Positions 7,421 through 15,222 of a DNA stretch of 32,731 nucleotides are shown here, piece after piece (position 1 is the stretch's first letter; every line of letters starts with the position of its first letter). The translations under genes and the position numbers were made by a program. The stretch covers positions 1 to 32,731 of the forward strand of contig JANJTP010000064.1 in NCBI GenBank assembly GCA_024711025.1, written 5' to 3'. Source of the DNA: Solirubrobacteraceae bacterium. GTDB taxonomy: Bacteria > Actinomycetota > Thermoleophilia > Solirubrobacterales > Solirubrobacteraceae. The notes under the pieces were generated by a model. That model saw only the letters and a list, made by a program, of their open reading frames with translations. It was not told where the DNA came from and ran no database searches.

Positions 7421-7432
7421 AGCGACATCGGA
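7421..7432. promoter_or_regulatory. Fourth copy of the AGCGAYRTC motif at the tetR start
   Basis: AGCGACATCGGA lies between the proposed -10 (TACCCT) of the tetR gene and its upstream region. It fits the palindromic consensus AGCGAYRTCGNT seen in promoters A, B and C and would allow autoregulation. Confidence 0.4.
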
Positions 7433-7462
7433 AAAGGGAAAGAGGGATGGGGGGTAGGATTG

Positions 7463-7513
7463 AAAAAAAAGCGACGTCAGTCTCTTGACAAGGGGTCCGC
7501 AACCGCTCAGGAT
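7463..7513 (+). promoter_or_regulatory. Promoter A with shared regulon motif
   Basis: Eight A residues (7463-7470), GCGACGTC (7471-7478), then TTGACA (7485-7490), 17 bp, CAGGAT (7508-7513). Transcription would begin near 7520, about 59 nt before the amidase GTG. The same elements in the same order occur at promoters B and C. Confidence 0.75.
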
Positions 7514-7578
7514 CTGGATCCCGATGCCTCGCCGGACACTACCCGTCGACCTGTCGCTCCCCGATCCCGGGGCGCGCC

Positions 7579-8979
7579 GTGGCTGAGCTACAACCGGTCT
7601 ACTGGCCGATCGCAGACCTGCTGACGGCCTTTCGCGCGCGGGAGCTCTCGCCGGTCGAAGTCGCGCGCGACGTCCTCGAGCGCATCGAGGTCGCCGACCC
7701 GCAGCTCAACGCGTTCCTCGCCGTGACGGCGGAGCTCGCGCTCGAGCAGGCGCGTCTCGCCGAGGACGCCTATCGCCGGGGTGAGTCCGGGGCGCTCCTG
7801 GGGGTTCCCGTCTCGGTCAAGGACGCCTTCGACCTGGCGGGCGTGCCGACGACGCTGGGCTCGCTGATCCATCGCGACGACGTCGCCGCGGCCGACTCCG
7901 GCGTCGTGGGCCGGCTACGCGCCGCGGGCGCCGTGATCGTCGGCAAGACGAACACCGCCGAGTTCGGCCAATCGGCGACGACCGAGAACCGCCTGCGCGC
8001 CGCGGCGCGCAACCCGTGGGATCCGATGCGGACCCCGGGCGGCAGCAGCGGCGGCGCCGCGGCGTCGGTCGCGGCCGGGCTCGCGACGATCGCGGTCGGC
8101 TCCGACGGCGGCGGCTCGGTCCGCATTCCCGCGGCATTCACGGGGCTGTTCGGGCTGAAGCCCACGCAGGGCCTCTGCCGCGACGAGGGCGCCGCCTTCA
8201 GGGCGATGAGCGACTTCGTCAGCCCGGGGCCGCTCGCGTGGCGGGCGAGCGATGCCCGCGTGATGCTCGAGGTGCTTGCCGGCCGGGCCCTCGCCCCGCG
8301 TGGCCCGGGCCGCCTGCGGATCGCGTGGTGCGCTCGGCCCGAGGGTCGGCCTGTCGCTCCCGAGGTCGCGGCGATCGTCGCCGAGGGCGTCGCCGCGCTT
8401 GCGCGCCTGGGACACGACGTCGCCGCGGTCGACCTGCCGCTGGCGGGTTGGGAGCAGGCATTCGGCCCGCTGGTGCTCGACGAGGAGCGCCGTGAGCGCG
8501 GCCACCTGCTCGAGACGCGCGCCGACGAGCTGTCAAGCTACGAGCTGCAGTCGCTGCGCCAGGCGGCGCGCCTGACATCGGACGAGGTCGAGCTGGCGCG
8601 CCGCGAGCTGATCGCTTACAGAGAGCGGATCGCCGGCCTGTTCGCCGACTACGACCTGCTGTGTACGCCGACGGTCGCCGTGCCGGCGTTCCCGATCGGG
8701 CGCCGCCCGCGCACGATCGACGGCGAGCGGGTCAGCGCGCTGTGGGGGGCGTTCCCGTTCACCGTGCCGTTCAACGTCGCGCTGACGAGCGCAGCGACGC
8801 TGCCGTGCGGCTTCGCCGACGGCATGCCGGTGGGGCTGCAGCTCGTCGCTCGCGCCGGCTCCGACGGGCTGCTCCTCGACGTGTCCGAGCGTGTCGAGGA
8901 GGCGCTCGGCTTCGACCGCGCACCGGTCGTCGAGCGCTGGGCCGACATCGCGGCGGCATCTGGAAGCGGGACGGCTTGA
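7579..8979 (+). CDS. Amidase-signature hydrolase (operon A)
   Basis: A GTG start gives 466 residues, the normal length for this family. The Ser-cisSer-Lys triad of amidase-signature enzymes is visible: Lys81 in GVPVSVKDAFD, the Gly/Ser loop TPGGSSGGAAASVAAG (cis-Ser at 156/157), and the nucleophile Ser180 in GSDGGGSVRIPA. The family cleaves amides to carboxylate and ammonia or amine. It includes GatA, fatty-acid amide hydrolases and many catabolic amidases. No gatB or gatC gene is near, and the gene sits with CoA-thioester enzymes, so a catabolic amidase is more likely than the tRNA amidotransferase subunit. It is the first gene of operon A and its stop overlaps the next start. Substrate unknown. 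Confidence 0.9.
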   Translation: MAELQPVYWPIADLLTAFRARELSPVEVARDVLERIEVADPQLNAFLAVTAELALEQARLAEDAYRRGESGALLGVPVSVKDAFDLAGVPTTLGSLIHRDDVAAADSGVVGRLRAAGAVIVGKTNTAEFGQSATTENRLRAAARNPWDPMRTPGGSSGGAAASVAAGLATIAVGSDGGGSVRIPAAFTGLFGLKPTQGLCRDEGAAFRAMSDFVSPGPLAWRASDARVMLEVLAGRALAPRGPGRLRIAWCARPEGRPVAPEVAAIVAEGVAALARLGHDVAAVDLPLAGWEQAFGPLVLDEERRERGHLLETRADELSSYELQSLRQAARLTSDEVELARRELIAYRERIAGLFADYDLLCTPTVAVPAFPIGRRPRTIDGERVSALWGAFPFTVPFNVALTSAATLPCGFADGMPVGLQLVARAGSDGLLLDVSERVEEALGFDRAPVVERWADIAAASGSGTA

Positions 8980-9725
8980 GCCTCGTCGAGCTGGAGCTGC
9001 GTGACGGCGTCGCGACCGTGGCGCTGGCTGTGCCGGAGCGTCGCAACGCGCTCTCGCGCGAGCTCCTGGTGGAGTTGCGGCGAGCGCTGGGCGAAGCCGA
9101 GCGCCTGGGCGCGGCCGCCATCGTGCTGACCGGCCGGGGCCCCGTCTTCAGCGCCGGCGCCGACCTGGGCGAGCTCACCGGCACGGTCGACGACGTCGCC
9201 GTCGACGACGCGGTCCGAGACGCCTGCCGGGCGCTCGGCGAGTGTCCGCTGCCGGTGCTCGCGGCGATCGAGGGCGGCTGCGTCGGGGCGGCCGTCGATC
9301 TCGCGCTCGCCTGCGACGCGCGGATCGTCGCGCGCGACGCGTTCTTCGCCGTGCCCGCCGTTGCGCTGGGCATCCTCTACAGCCCCGAGGCGCTGGCGCG
9401 GATGGCGGGCCGCGCCGGCCACCAGACGCTCGTCAGGCTCCTGCTGCTGGGCGAGCGGATCGCCGGCGAGCAGGCCGTCGTCACGGGGCTCGCCGCGCGG
9501 GTCTCCCCGCCCGGCGGGGCGCTCGAGGCGGCGCTCGACGCCGCCCGCGGCGCGGTCGCGGGCGATCCGCGGGCCCGCGCGGCGACGAAGCGGGCGCTCG
9601 CGGCGCTCGCCGCAGGGAGCTTCGACGCCGGCGCCTGGCAGGCCGAGCGGCTCGCGCTGCTCGGCTCCGACGAGCGAGCCGAGCGCGTGCGCACCGCGCG
9701 AGAGCGACTTGCCCGACGCGGCTGA
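8976..9725 (+). CDS. Enoyl-CoA hydratase/isomerase-family protein, atypical active site
   Basis: The TTG at 8976 overlaps the amidase stop (TTGA) and has GGAAG about ten bases upstream, giving 249 residues. The crotonase fold is evident: RRNALSRELLVELRRAL, the oxyanion-hole motif SAGADLGEL (about 59-67), IEGGCVGAAVDLALACDARI and VALGILYS. Compared with true hydratases, the first catalytic Glu (in GGGCELA) is Asp108 and the second (in the QPE motif) is Ala128. Simple syn-hydration of enoyl-CoA is therefore doubtful. Other crotonase reactions (isomerisation, hydrolysis, decarboxylation, dehalogenation) use different residues and remain possible. It is co-transcribed with an amidase and a MaoC-like hydratase, which could itself supply the hydratase activity. 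Confidence 0.85.
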   Translation: MSLVELELRDGVATVALAVPERRNALSRELLVELRRALGEAERLGAAAIVLTGRGPVFSAGADLGELTGTVDDVAVDDAVRDACRALGECPLPVLAAIEGGCVGAAVDLALACDARIVARDAFFAVPAVALGILYSPEALARMAGRAGHQTLVRLLLLGERIAGEQAVVTGLAARVSPPGGALEAALDAARGAVAGDPRARAATKRALAALAAGSFDAGAWQAERLALLGSDERAERVRTARERLARRG

Positions 9726-9755
9726 ACGAGACGATCCAGCAGGGAGGAGACCCCG

Positions 9756-10583
9756 ATGCCCACCGCCGATCTGGACCTGACCACGCTCACCGGAACCGAC
9801 CTAGGCGAGCGCACGCTGGCATACGACGAGCGTGACGCGATGCTCTACGCGCTCGCCGTCGGTGCGCCGCCGGAGCGCCTCGACCTCGTCTACGAGCGCG
9901 ACCTGCGCGTGCTGCCTACGCTCGGGCTGGGCCTCGGGCTGTGGGCCGTCGAGGCGGCCGGCGACCTCGGCGTCTACGACCGCACGCGCTCGCTCCACGC
10001 GGGCCAGCGGCTCGAGGTGAAGCGGACGTTCCCGCGCTCGGCGTCGTTCCTCAGCTCGGGACGGGTGAGCGCCGTCTGGGACAAGGGCAAGGCGACGGTC
10101 GTCGAGGTCGAGGTCGACTCCGAGCTGTTCGCCGCGACGTACACGATCTTCATCCCCGGGCTGGGCGGCTGGGGCGGCGAGCGCGGCCCGTCCAGCGTGC
10201 CGGCGCCGGAGGTCGAGATGAAGTGGAGCGAACGGCGTGCGACGCGCCGCGACGCGGCGGCGCTCTACCGGCTCACGGGCGATCGCCACCCGGTGCACAT
10301 CGACCCCGAGGTGGCGCGGGCGGGCGGCTTCGAGCGTCCGATCCTGCACGGTCTCTGCACGCTGGGGATGGCGGCGCTCGAGGTGCCGGCCGCGATCGGC
10401 GCCCATCCGGCCGAGCTGCGCAGCCTCAGCGCGCGGTTCGCGGCACCGGTGCTGCCCGGCGACGATCTGGCGTTCGCGGCGGGTGGACTCGGCGACGGCG
10501 AGCTGGCGTTCGAGGTGCACGGACCCGGCGGCGCGGCGGCGATCTCTGCCGGCCGGGCGGCGTACGGGGCGGCCGGGGGCTGA
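9756..10583 (+). CDS. MaoC-like (R)-specific enoyl-CoA hydratase, double hotdog
   Basis: ATG at 9756 has a strong ribosome site (GGGAGGAG). The 275-residue length fits a double-hotdog protein. The C-terminal half carries the hydratase-2 motif YRLTGDRHPVHIDPEVA, with Asp176 and His181 as the catalytic pair; the usual Asn of GDxNP is His178. It is followed by GFERPILHGLCTLG, the typical MaoC helix. The N-terminal hotdog is degenerate, as in yeast and human hydratase 2. The enzyme is expected to add water to trans-2-enoyl-CoA to give (R)-3-hydroxyacyl-CoA in the cytoplasm. It is the last gene of operon A; its final codons run into a 39-bp tandem repeat that continues past the stop. Confidence 0.9.
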   Translation: MPTADLDLTTLTGTDLGERTLAYDERDAMLYALAVGAPPERLDLVYERDLRVLPTLGLGLGLWAVEAAGDLGVYDRTRSLHAGQRLEVKRTFPRSASFLSSGRVSAVWDKGKATVVEVEVDSELFAATYTIFIPGLGGWGGERGPSSVPAPEVEMKWSERRATRRDAAALYRLTGDRHPVHIDPEVARAGGFERPILHGLCTLGMAALEVPAAIGAHPAELRSLSARFAAPVLPGDDLAFAAGGLGDGELAFEVHGPGGAAAISAGRAAYGAAGG

Positions 10584-10681
10584 TCGACGCAGCGCTCGGC
10601 GCCCCGGCCGGCCGGGGGCTGATCGACGCAGCGCTCGGCGTACGGGGCGGCCGGGGGCTGATCGACGCAGCGCGCTCGGCG
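10571..10681. repeat. 39-bp tandem repeat, three copies
   Basis: A 31-bp core beginning GGCCGGGGGCTGATCGACGC starts at 10571, 10610 and 10649, a constant 39-bp period. The 8-bp linkers alternate between CCCCGGCC-like and TACGGGGC-like, and copy 3 has two extra bases. Copy 1 contains the stop codon of the MaoC-like gene. The junction of copies 1 and 2 forms a perfect 16-bp palindrome (10602-10617). The array fills most of the space between two convergent genes. Confidence 0.85.
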
Positions 10682-10731
10682 CCCCGGTCCGCGGTTCCCG
10701 GACGCGTGCGGCCCGACTCGGCGGGGCGCGG

Positions 10732-11205
10732 TCAGCCGGCGCCGTCGCCGGCGCCGGCGTACGGCGAGACGTAGTCGCCGACGGGCGAGCGCAGGCCGAC
10801 GGCGAGGCGGTTCCAGCCGTTGATCGCGACGATCGCGAACGTCAGCGTCGCGATCTCGGCCTCGTCGAAGAGCTCGAGCAGCGGCTCGTAGGCGTCGTCC
10901 GGCGCGCCGGTCTGCGACACGAGCGTGAGCGCCTCGCACCAGGCCAGCGCGGCGCGCTCGCGGGCGCTGTAGAACGGCGCCTCGCGCCAGGCGGCGAGCA
11001 CGTGCAGGCGCTGCTCGTCGATGCCGCGGGCACGAGCGTCCTTGCTGTGCATATCCAGGCAGAAGGCGCAGCCGTTGAGCTGTGAGGCTCGCGTCTTCAC
11101 CAGCTCGAGCAGATCCGGCTCGAGGCCGCCGCCGGCGACGGCTCGCTCCAGGCCGAGCATCGCGCGGTAGCCGTCGGGCTGAGCCTTGGCGTAGTCGAGT
11201 CGCAT
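10732..11205 (-). CDS. AhpD-like carboxymuconolactone decarboxylase-family protein
   Basis: The frame extends to 11406, but the ATG at 11205 has an ideal ribosome site (CCGGAGGTCACG on the minus strand) and gives a standard 157-residue protein. It contains the AhpD core LELVKTRASQLNGCAFCLDMHSKDAR, with Cys46, Cys49 and His53 (CxxCxxxH) and an upstream Glu. Members are peroxidases or peroxidase-linked disulfide reductases and form helical oligomers in the cytoplasm. The ending TFAIVAINGWNRLAVGLR is also typical. It is divergent from operon B, so it may serve redox protection when the catabolic operons are on. Whether it belongs to the same regulon is not shown; it lacks its own copy of the A8/GCGAYRTC motif. 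Confidence 0.88.
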   Translation of the reverse strand: MRLDYAKAQPDGYRAMLGLERAVAGGGLEPDLLELVKTRASQLNGCAFCLDMHSKDARARGIDEQRLHVLAAWREAPFYSARERAALAWCEALTLVSQTGAPDDAYEPLLELFDEAEIATLTFAIVAINGWNRLAVGLRSPVGDYVSPYAGAGDGAG

Positions 11206-11218
11206 CGTGACCTCCGGT

Positions 11219-11236
11219 GTCAGGGTGGGCCCTGAC
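11219..11236. promoter_or_regulatory. Perfect 7-bp dyad just upstream of ahpD-like gene
   Basis: GTCAGGG, four bases, CCCTGAC, ending 14 bp before the start codon and next to the ribosome site. It may be an operator or a 5' leader hairpin that limits ribosome access. Confidence 0.4.
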
Positions 11237-11294
11237 TTGTAGCCGTCCGGGGAGGTCTCGCGCAACGTGTGCGACCGGTGTTGTCCGCCGACGC

Positions 11295-11343
11295 AAAAAA
11301 AAGCGATGTCGTTCTTGACTTTCTCCCGCGCTCGATTCAAGAT
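11295..11343 (+). promoter_or_regulatory. Promoter B with shared regulon motif
   Basis: Eight A residues (11295-11302), GCGATGTC (11303-11310), TTGACT (11315-11320), 17 bp, CAAGAT (11338-11343). Predicted start near 11350, about 56 nt before the binding-protein ATG. The spacing between the GCGA core and -35 is 12 bp rather than 14 as in A and C. A further dyad, GCTCGAT-5-ATCGAGC (11330-11348), covers the -10. Confidence 0.75.
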
Positions 11344-11405
11344 CGAGCCGTCATGGTGCCGCTGGCTCGGGGCGCCAAACGAGAAGAAGGGGAGACGGAG
11401 GAGCA

Positions 11406-12632
11406 ATGCGCAACATGAGTCGACCGCCCGGGGAGCTCGCCGGGCAACGCCGTCGGCAACGCCGAGCCCGCGGGTTCAGCCTCGTCCTCGCAGCCGCTGC
11501 GCTGGTCATTGCGCTGGTCGCCGCCGGCTGCGGCGGATCGGAGAAGAAGTCGGGGTCGGGCGGCACGATCAAGGTCGGGCTGCTGTGGCCGTTCAACGGC
11601 TTCGCGTCCAACTATGGGCCCGACGGCAAGGCCGGCGTCGAGCTCGCCCTGAAGCAGGCCGGGATGGAGGTCGGCGACAAGAAGATCCAGCTGGTCACCG
11701 CCAACGAGAACGTGCTCGATCCGTCGCAGACGCTGCAGGCGGCGAAGAAGCTCGTCCAGCAGGACGGCGCCGAGGTCGTGCTCGGACCGGTGTTCGGCTC
11801 GAGCCAGCAGGCCGTCGGGCGCTACTTCGCTTCCCGCAAGGTGCTCTCGATCGTGCCGTACACGGCGACGCGGGAGCTCGCCCAGACGGGCACGTACGTC
11901 TCGTGGCCGTCGCTCGACACCAACTTCGCAACGCCGCTGGGCGATTACCTCTACGACAAGCTTGGCTACCGAAGCATCGCGACGCTCGCGCCGGACTACG
12001 TCTATGGCAAGAACCTGATCGAGGGTGCGGTCAAGCCGTTCGTGGCTGCCGGCGGCAAGGTCGCCCAGAGCCAGAAGGTGCCGCTCGGCACCACCGACCT
12101 GCTGCCCTACGCGAGCCACCTGAGCCGCAACGTCGACGCGCTCGTCATGTGGCTCGTGCCGCAGGACGCCGCGTCATTCGTGAAGGCCTACAAGTCGTTG
12201 CGCATCAAGGTCCCGCTGATCATGATCAACGGGATCTTCGATCCGACCTTCCAGGAGATCGGCTCGCAGGTCGAGGGGACGCTCGGCCTGATGGACTGGT
12301 CGCTCGGAATCAAGAACGCGGAGAACACCAAGTTCGTCTCGGAGTTCCGCAAGGCCAACAACGACACGGCCCCCAACAACAACAACGCGGCCGCCTTCGC
12401 CAACGCCCAGATCATGCTCGCGGCGCTGGAGAAGTCTGGCGGCTCGACGAACGTCGACGAGCTGCGCAAGGCGCTGCAGTCGATCGAGGTCCAGACGCCG
12501 TATGGTCCTGCCAAGTTCGACAAGCTGCTTGCCGGGGTGACGAGCCGGACGGTGGTCAAGGCCACGCGTGAGTCCGACGGGCACTACGTCTGGGCGCCGG
12601 TCGAGACCTTCGACTTCGTCCCGGGCTCCTAA
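11406..12632 (+). CDS. Branched-chain-type ABC substrate-binding lipoprotein
   Basis: ATG at 11406 follows a strong GGAGGAG site. A basic N-region and hydrophobic core end in the lipobox LVAAGC, making Cys42 the lipid anchor, followed by a Gly/Ser/Lys linker. The mature part is a type I periplasmic-binding fold: IKVGLLWPFNGFASNYGPDGKAGVELAL, VLGPVFGSSQQAVGRYFASRKVLSIVPYTAT, ATLAPDYVYGKNLIEGA, IMINGIFDPTF. This is the LivJ/AmiC-like family (408 residues, full length). It captures small organic ligands outside the membrane for the downstream permeases. Family members bind branched amino acids, amides, urea or aromatic acids; the link to two amidases makes an amide or acid plausible. It is the first gene of operon B. 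Confidence 0.93.
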   Translation: MRNMSRPPGELAGQRRRQRRARGFSLVLAAAALVIALVAAGCGGSEKKSGSGGTIKVGLLWPFNGFASNYGPDGKAGVELALKQAGMEVGDKKIQLVTANENVLDPSQTLQAAKKLVQQDGAEVVLGPVFGSSQQAVGRYFASRKVLSIVPYTATRELAQTGTYVSWPSLDTNFATPLGDYLYDKLGYRSIATLAPDYVYGKNLIEGAVKPFVAAGGKVAQSQKVPLGTTDLLPYASHLSRNVDALVMWLVPQDAASFVKAYKSLRIKVPLIMINGIFDPTFQEIGSQVEGTLGLMDWSLGIKNAENTKFVSEFRKANNDTAPNNNNAAAFANAQIMLAALEKSGGSTNVDELRKALQSIEVQTPYGPAKFDKLLAGVTSRTVVKATRESDGHYVWAPVETFDFVPGS

Positions 12633-12659
12633 CCGCGGCGGATCGAAGGGAGCGCAGCG

Positions 12660-13508
12660 ATGCTCACGGTGCTCAACGGATTGTCCTTCGGGTTCATCCT
12701 GTTCCTGCTGGCATCGGGGCTGTCGCTGATCATGGGTGCCATGGGCGTGCTCAACCTCGCCCATGGCGCCCTCTACATGGTGGGCGCCTACGTCGGCTGG
12801 TCGGTTGCCGTCGACCAGGATGCGAGCTTCCTGCTCGCGGTCGCCGCGGGTGCGGCCGCCGCCGGGCTCGTCGGGCTGGTGATGGAGCGCGGGCTCTTCG
12901 CGCGTCTCCACGACCGGCTCGACGAGCAGATCCTCGCGGCGTTCGGCTGCCTCTACATCCTGACCGATCTCGTCTCGCTGATCTGGGGGCCGCAGGCGAA
13001 GGCGCCGATCGACGTCCCGGCGCTCGACGGGTCGGTGACGATCGCCGGGTTCTCATACCCGCTGGTGCGCGTGGTGATCATCGGGGTGGGGATCGCGTTC
13101 GCGATCGGGCTCTGGTGGCTCCAGGAGCGCACTCGGGCCGGCGCGATCGTCCGCGCCGGCATGGATGACAGCTCGATGGTCCGCGCGATCGGCATCAACG
13201 TCGAGCTCGTGGTCGCGCTGCTGTTCGTCGTCGGCGCCGCCGTCGCCGGCGCGGCCGGCGTGATCGGCGGCCTGGTGCTCGGCGCGTCGACGTCGTTCGG
13301 CATCGACGTCCTGCTGCTCGCGCTGATCGTAGTCGTGCTCGGCGGCGTCGGCAGCGTCGGCGGCGCGCTCGCCGGTGCGCTGATGGTCGGTGTCGTCGAC
13401 ACCGTCAGCCGGACCGAGCTGCCCGAGGTCTCCTCGTTCACGCTCTACGCGCTGATGACGGTCGTGCTGCTGCTGCGGCCGACCGGGCTCAGCGGCAAGG
13501 CGGCGTGA
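12660..13508 (+). CDS. Branched-chain-type ABC permease (LivH-like)
   Basis: The ATG has the site GAAGGGAG upstream. The 282-residue protein has about eight membrane segments and the family hallmarks GVLNLAHGALYMVGAYVGW near the N-terminus and GASTSFGIDVLLLALIVVVLGGVGSVGGALAGALMVGVV near the C-terminus. This is one of the two permease subunits of a LivHMGF importer, in the cytoplasmic membrane. It follows the binding protein by 27 bp and its stop overlaps the next start, which supports a single operon. Confidence 0.93.
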   Translation: MLTVLNGLSFGFILFLLASGLSLIMGAMGVLNLAHGALYMVGAYVGWSVAVDQDASFLLAVAAGAAAAGLVGLVMERGLFARLHDRLDEQILAAFGCLYILTDLVSLIWGPQAKAPIDVPALDGSVTIAGFSYPLVRVVIIGVGIAFAIGLWWLQERTRAGAIVRAGMDDSSMVRAIGINVELVVALLFVVGAAVAGAAGVIGGLVLGASTSFGIDVLLLALIVVVLGGVGSVGGALAGALMVGVVDTVSRTELPEVSSFTLYALMTVVLLLRPTGLSGKAA

Positions 13509-14485
13509 TGAGCCTGCTGGGGCGCCGCCCGCTGAGAGCGATCGCCATCGGGCTGGTGCTGCTCGTCGCGCTCGTCGTCCTGCCGCTGCCGCTGGCGTCC
13601 TACCACCAGGACCTGGCGACGCGCGTGCTGATCTTCGCGCTGTTCGCGATGAGCCTGGACCTGCTGTACGGCTACGCGGGCCTGATGTCGCTGGGCCATG
13701 CCGCCTTCTTCGGCGTCGGCGGCTACACGGTCGGGCTGCTGATGGTGCAGAGGGACGTCACGAGCCTGTGGGCCGGTGCGGCGATCGCGCTTGTCGCGAC
13801 CGCCGTCGCGGCGGCGATCTTCGGCATCGTCGCGCTGCGGGTCCGTGGGGTCTACTTCATCCTTGTGACGTTCGCGCTCGGCCAGATGCTGGCCAGCCTC
13901 GGCCAGCAATGGCACGTGCTGCAGGCCGGCGGAGCCGAGGCGGTCGCGGGCATCCTCCAACCCGAGATCCCGCCGTTCACGATCCTCTGGGACTCGCTGA
14001 GCTTCTACTACTTCGCACTCGTCGTCGTGGTGGTCGCGACGCTCGGGCTGATCGCGATCGTGCGCTCGCGATTCGGCGACGCGCTCAAGGGGATCCGTGA
14101 GAACGAGACGCGGATGGCCGCCCTCGGCTACGACCCGTGGCGGCTCAAGTACGCCGCGTTCGTCATCTCCGGCGTGTTCGCCGGCATCGCCGGGATCCTC
14201 TTCGCCTACCAGAACGGCCTGATCGCCCCGACGAACGTCGACGTCGCCCAGTCCGGTCTGGTGCTGCTGATGGTGATCCTCGGCGGCGCCGGCAGCCTCG
14301 TCGGGGCCGCGCTCGGAGCGGTCGTCGTCGTGCTCGTCCAGTACTGGGCGACCGATCTCGTCCCCGAGCGGGTCAACCTGGTCATGGGCTCGCTGTTCGT
14401 CGCGACGGTGCTCGTGCTGCGCGGCGGGCTGGCACCGACGCTGGCGCGCGTGGCACGGACGGTCGGCGGGGCGCGGGCGCGATGA
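13508..14485 (+). CDS. Branched-chain-type ABC permease (LivM-like)
   Basis: The ATG at 13508 overlaps the previous stop (TGATG); a GTG three bases earlier is also possible. The 325-residue protein has about nine to ten membrane segments, with the LivM motifs LDLLYGYAGLMSLGHAAFFGVGGYTVG, GIVALRVRGVYFILVTFALGQM and, near the end, LVLLMVILGGAGSLVGAALGAVVVV. It forms the second permease half of the importer. The cytoplasmic loop FGDALKGIRENETRMAALGYDPWRLK is the expected coupling region for the ATPases. Ends with an ATGA overlap to the next gene. Confidence 0.93.
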   Translation: MSLLGRRPLRAIAIGLVLLVALVVLPLPLASYHQDLATRVLIFALFAMSLDLLYGYAGLMSLGHAAFFGVGGYTVGLLMVQRDVTSLWAGAAIALVATAVAAAIFGIVALRVRGVYFILVTFALGQMLASLGQQWHVLQAGGAEAVAGILQPEIPPFTILWDSLSFYYFALVVVVVATLGLIAIVRSRFGDALKGIRENETRMAALGYDPWRLKYAAFVISGVFAGIAGILFAYQNGLIAPTNVDVAQSGLVLLMVILGGAGSLVGAALGAVVVVLVQYWATDLVPERVNLVMGSLFVATVLVLRGGLAPTLARVARTVGGARAR

Positions 14486-15222
14486 CCGCACTGCTCGAGA
14501 CGCGCGAGCTGAGCCGGGCGTTCGGGGGCGTGCGCGCGGTGAACGAGGTGAGCATCACGGTCGAGGCCGGCTCGCGCGTCGCGATCATCGGTCCAAACGG
14601 AGCGGGCAAGACGACGCTCTTCAACCTGCTCGGCGGCCAGCTCTCGCCGACGGCCGGCCGGATCCTCTTCGGCTCGCGGGACATCACCCGCCTGGCGCCC
14701 CACCGGCGATCGCGGCTGGGGATCGCCCGATCGTTCCAGCTCGCCGCGCTGTTCCCGAAGCTGACCGTCGACGAGCAGCTCACGCTCGCCGTGCGCCGTG
14801 CCGGGGAGCGCGGGAGGGAGCGCGGCGAGATCGCGGCCGCCGTGCGCGACGTCGCCGACGCTTGGGGGCTCGAGGGGCGCGGAGCGCTGCTGCCGTCGGA
14901 GCTGGCGTACGGAGAGCAGCGCCGCCTCGAGCTGGCGCTCGCGCTCGCGCAGCGCCCCGGCCTGCTGCTGCTCGACGAGCCCAACGTCGGCCTGACGCAC
15001 GACGAGAATCAGAGCCTGGTGCAGCGGATCCACCGGCTCGGCGCCGACGTGACCGTCGTGCTCGTCGCGCACGACATGGACGTCGTCTTCGGCGTGGCCG
15101 ATCGCGTGATCGTGATGCACCGGGGCGAGGTGCTCGCCGACGGGACCCCGGAGCAGATCCGCTCCGACACCCGGGTGGCCGACATCTACTTCGGGGAGGC
15201 GCTGAAGCATGAGCGTGCTTGA
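14482..15222 (+). CDS. ABC transporter ATPase (LivG-like)
   Basis: ATG at 14482 overlaps the permease stop. The 246 residues contain Walker A GPNGAGKTT (37-45), the Q-loop region RSFQLAALFPKLTVDEQ, a signature AYGEQRRLELALALA, Walker B LLLLDEP and the switch His in VLVAHDMDVVFGVADRV. The signature is AYGEQ rather than the canonical LSGGQ, a known LivG variant. It is one of two ATPases that power the importer. The insertion between Walker A and signature is of LivG length. Confidence 0.93.
   Translation: MTALLETRELSRAFGGVRAVNEVSITVEAGSRVAIIGPNGAGKTTLFNLLGGQLSPTAGRILFGSRDITRLAPHRRSRLGIARSFQLAALFPKLTVDEQLTLAVRRAGERGRERGEIAAAVRDVADAWGLEGRGALLPSELAYGEQRRLELALALAQRPGLLLLDEPNVGLTHDENQSLVQRIHRLGADVTVVLVAHDMDVVFGVADRVIVMHRGEVLADGTPEQIRSDTRVADIYFGEALKHERA

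Noticed and set aside
7579-8979. GatA subunit of the tRNA amidotransferase
   Set aside because: No gatB or gatC lies nearby and the neighbours are catabolic CoA enzymes; a general amidase is the safer call. The same holds for 15906-17390.
13445-14491. 348-codon minus-strand frame opposite livM
   Set aside because: Asp/Arg/His-rich antisense shadow of a conserved permease with no recognisable domain.
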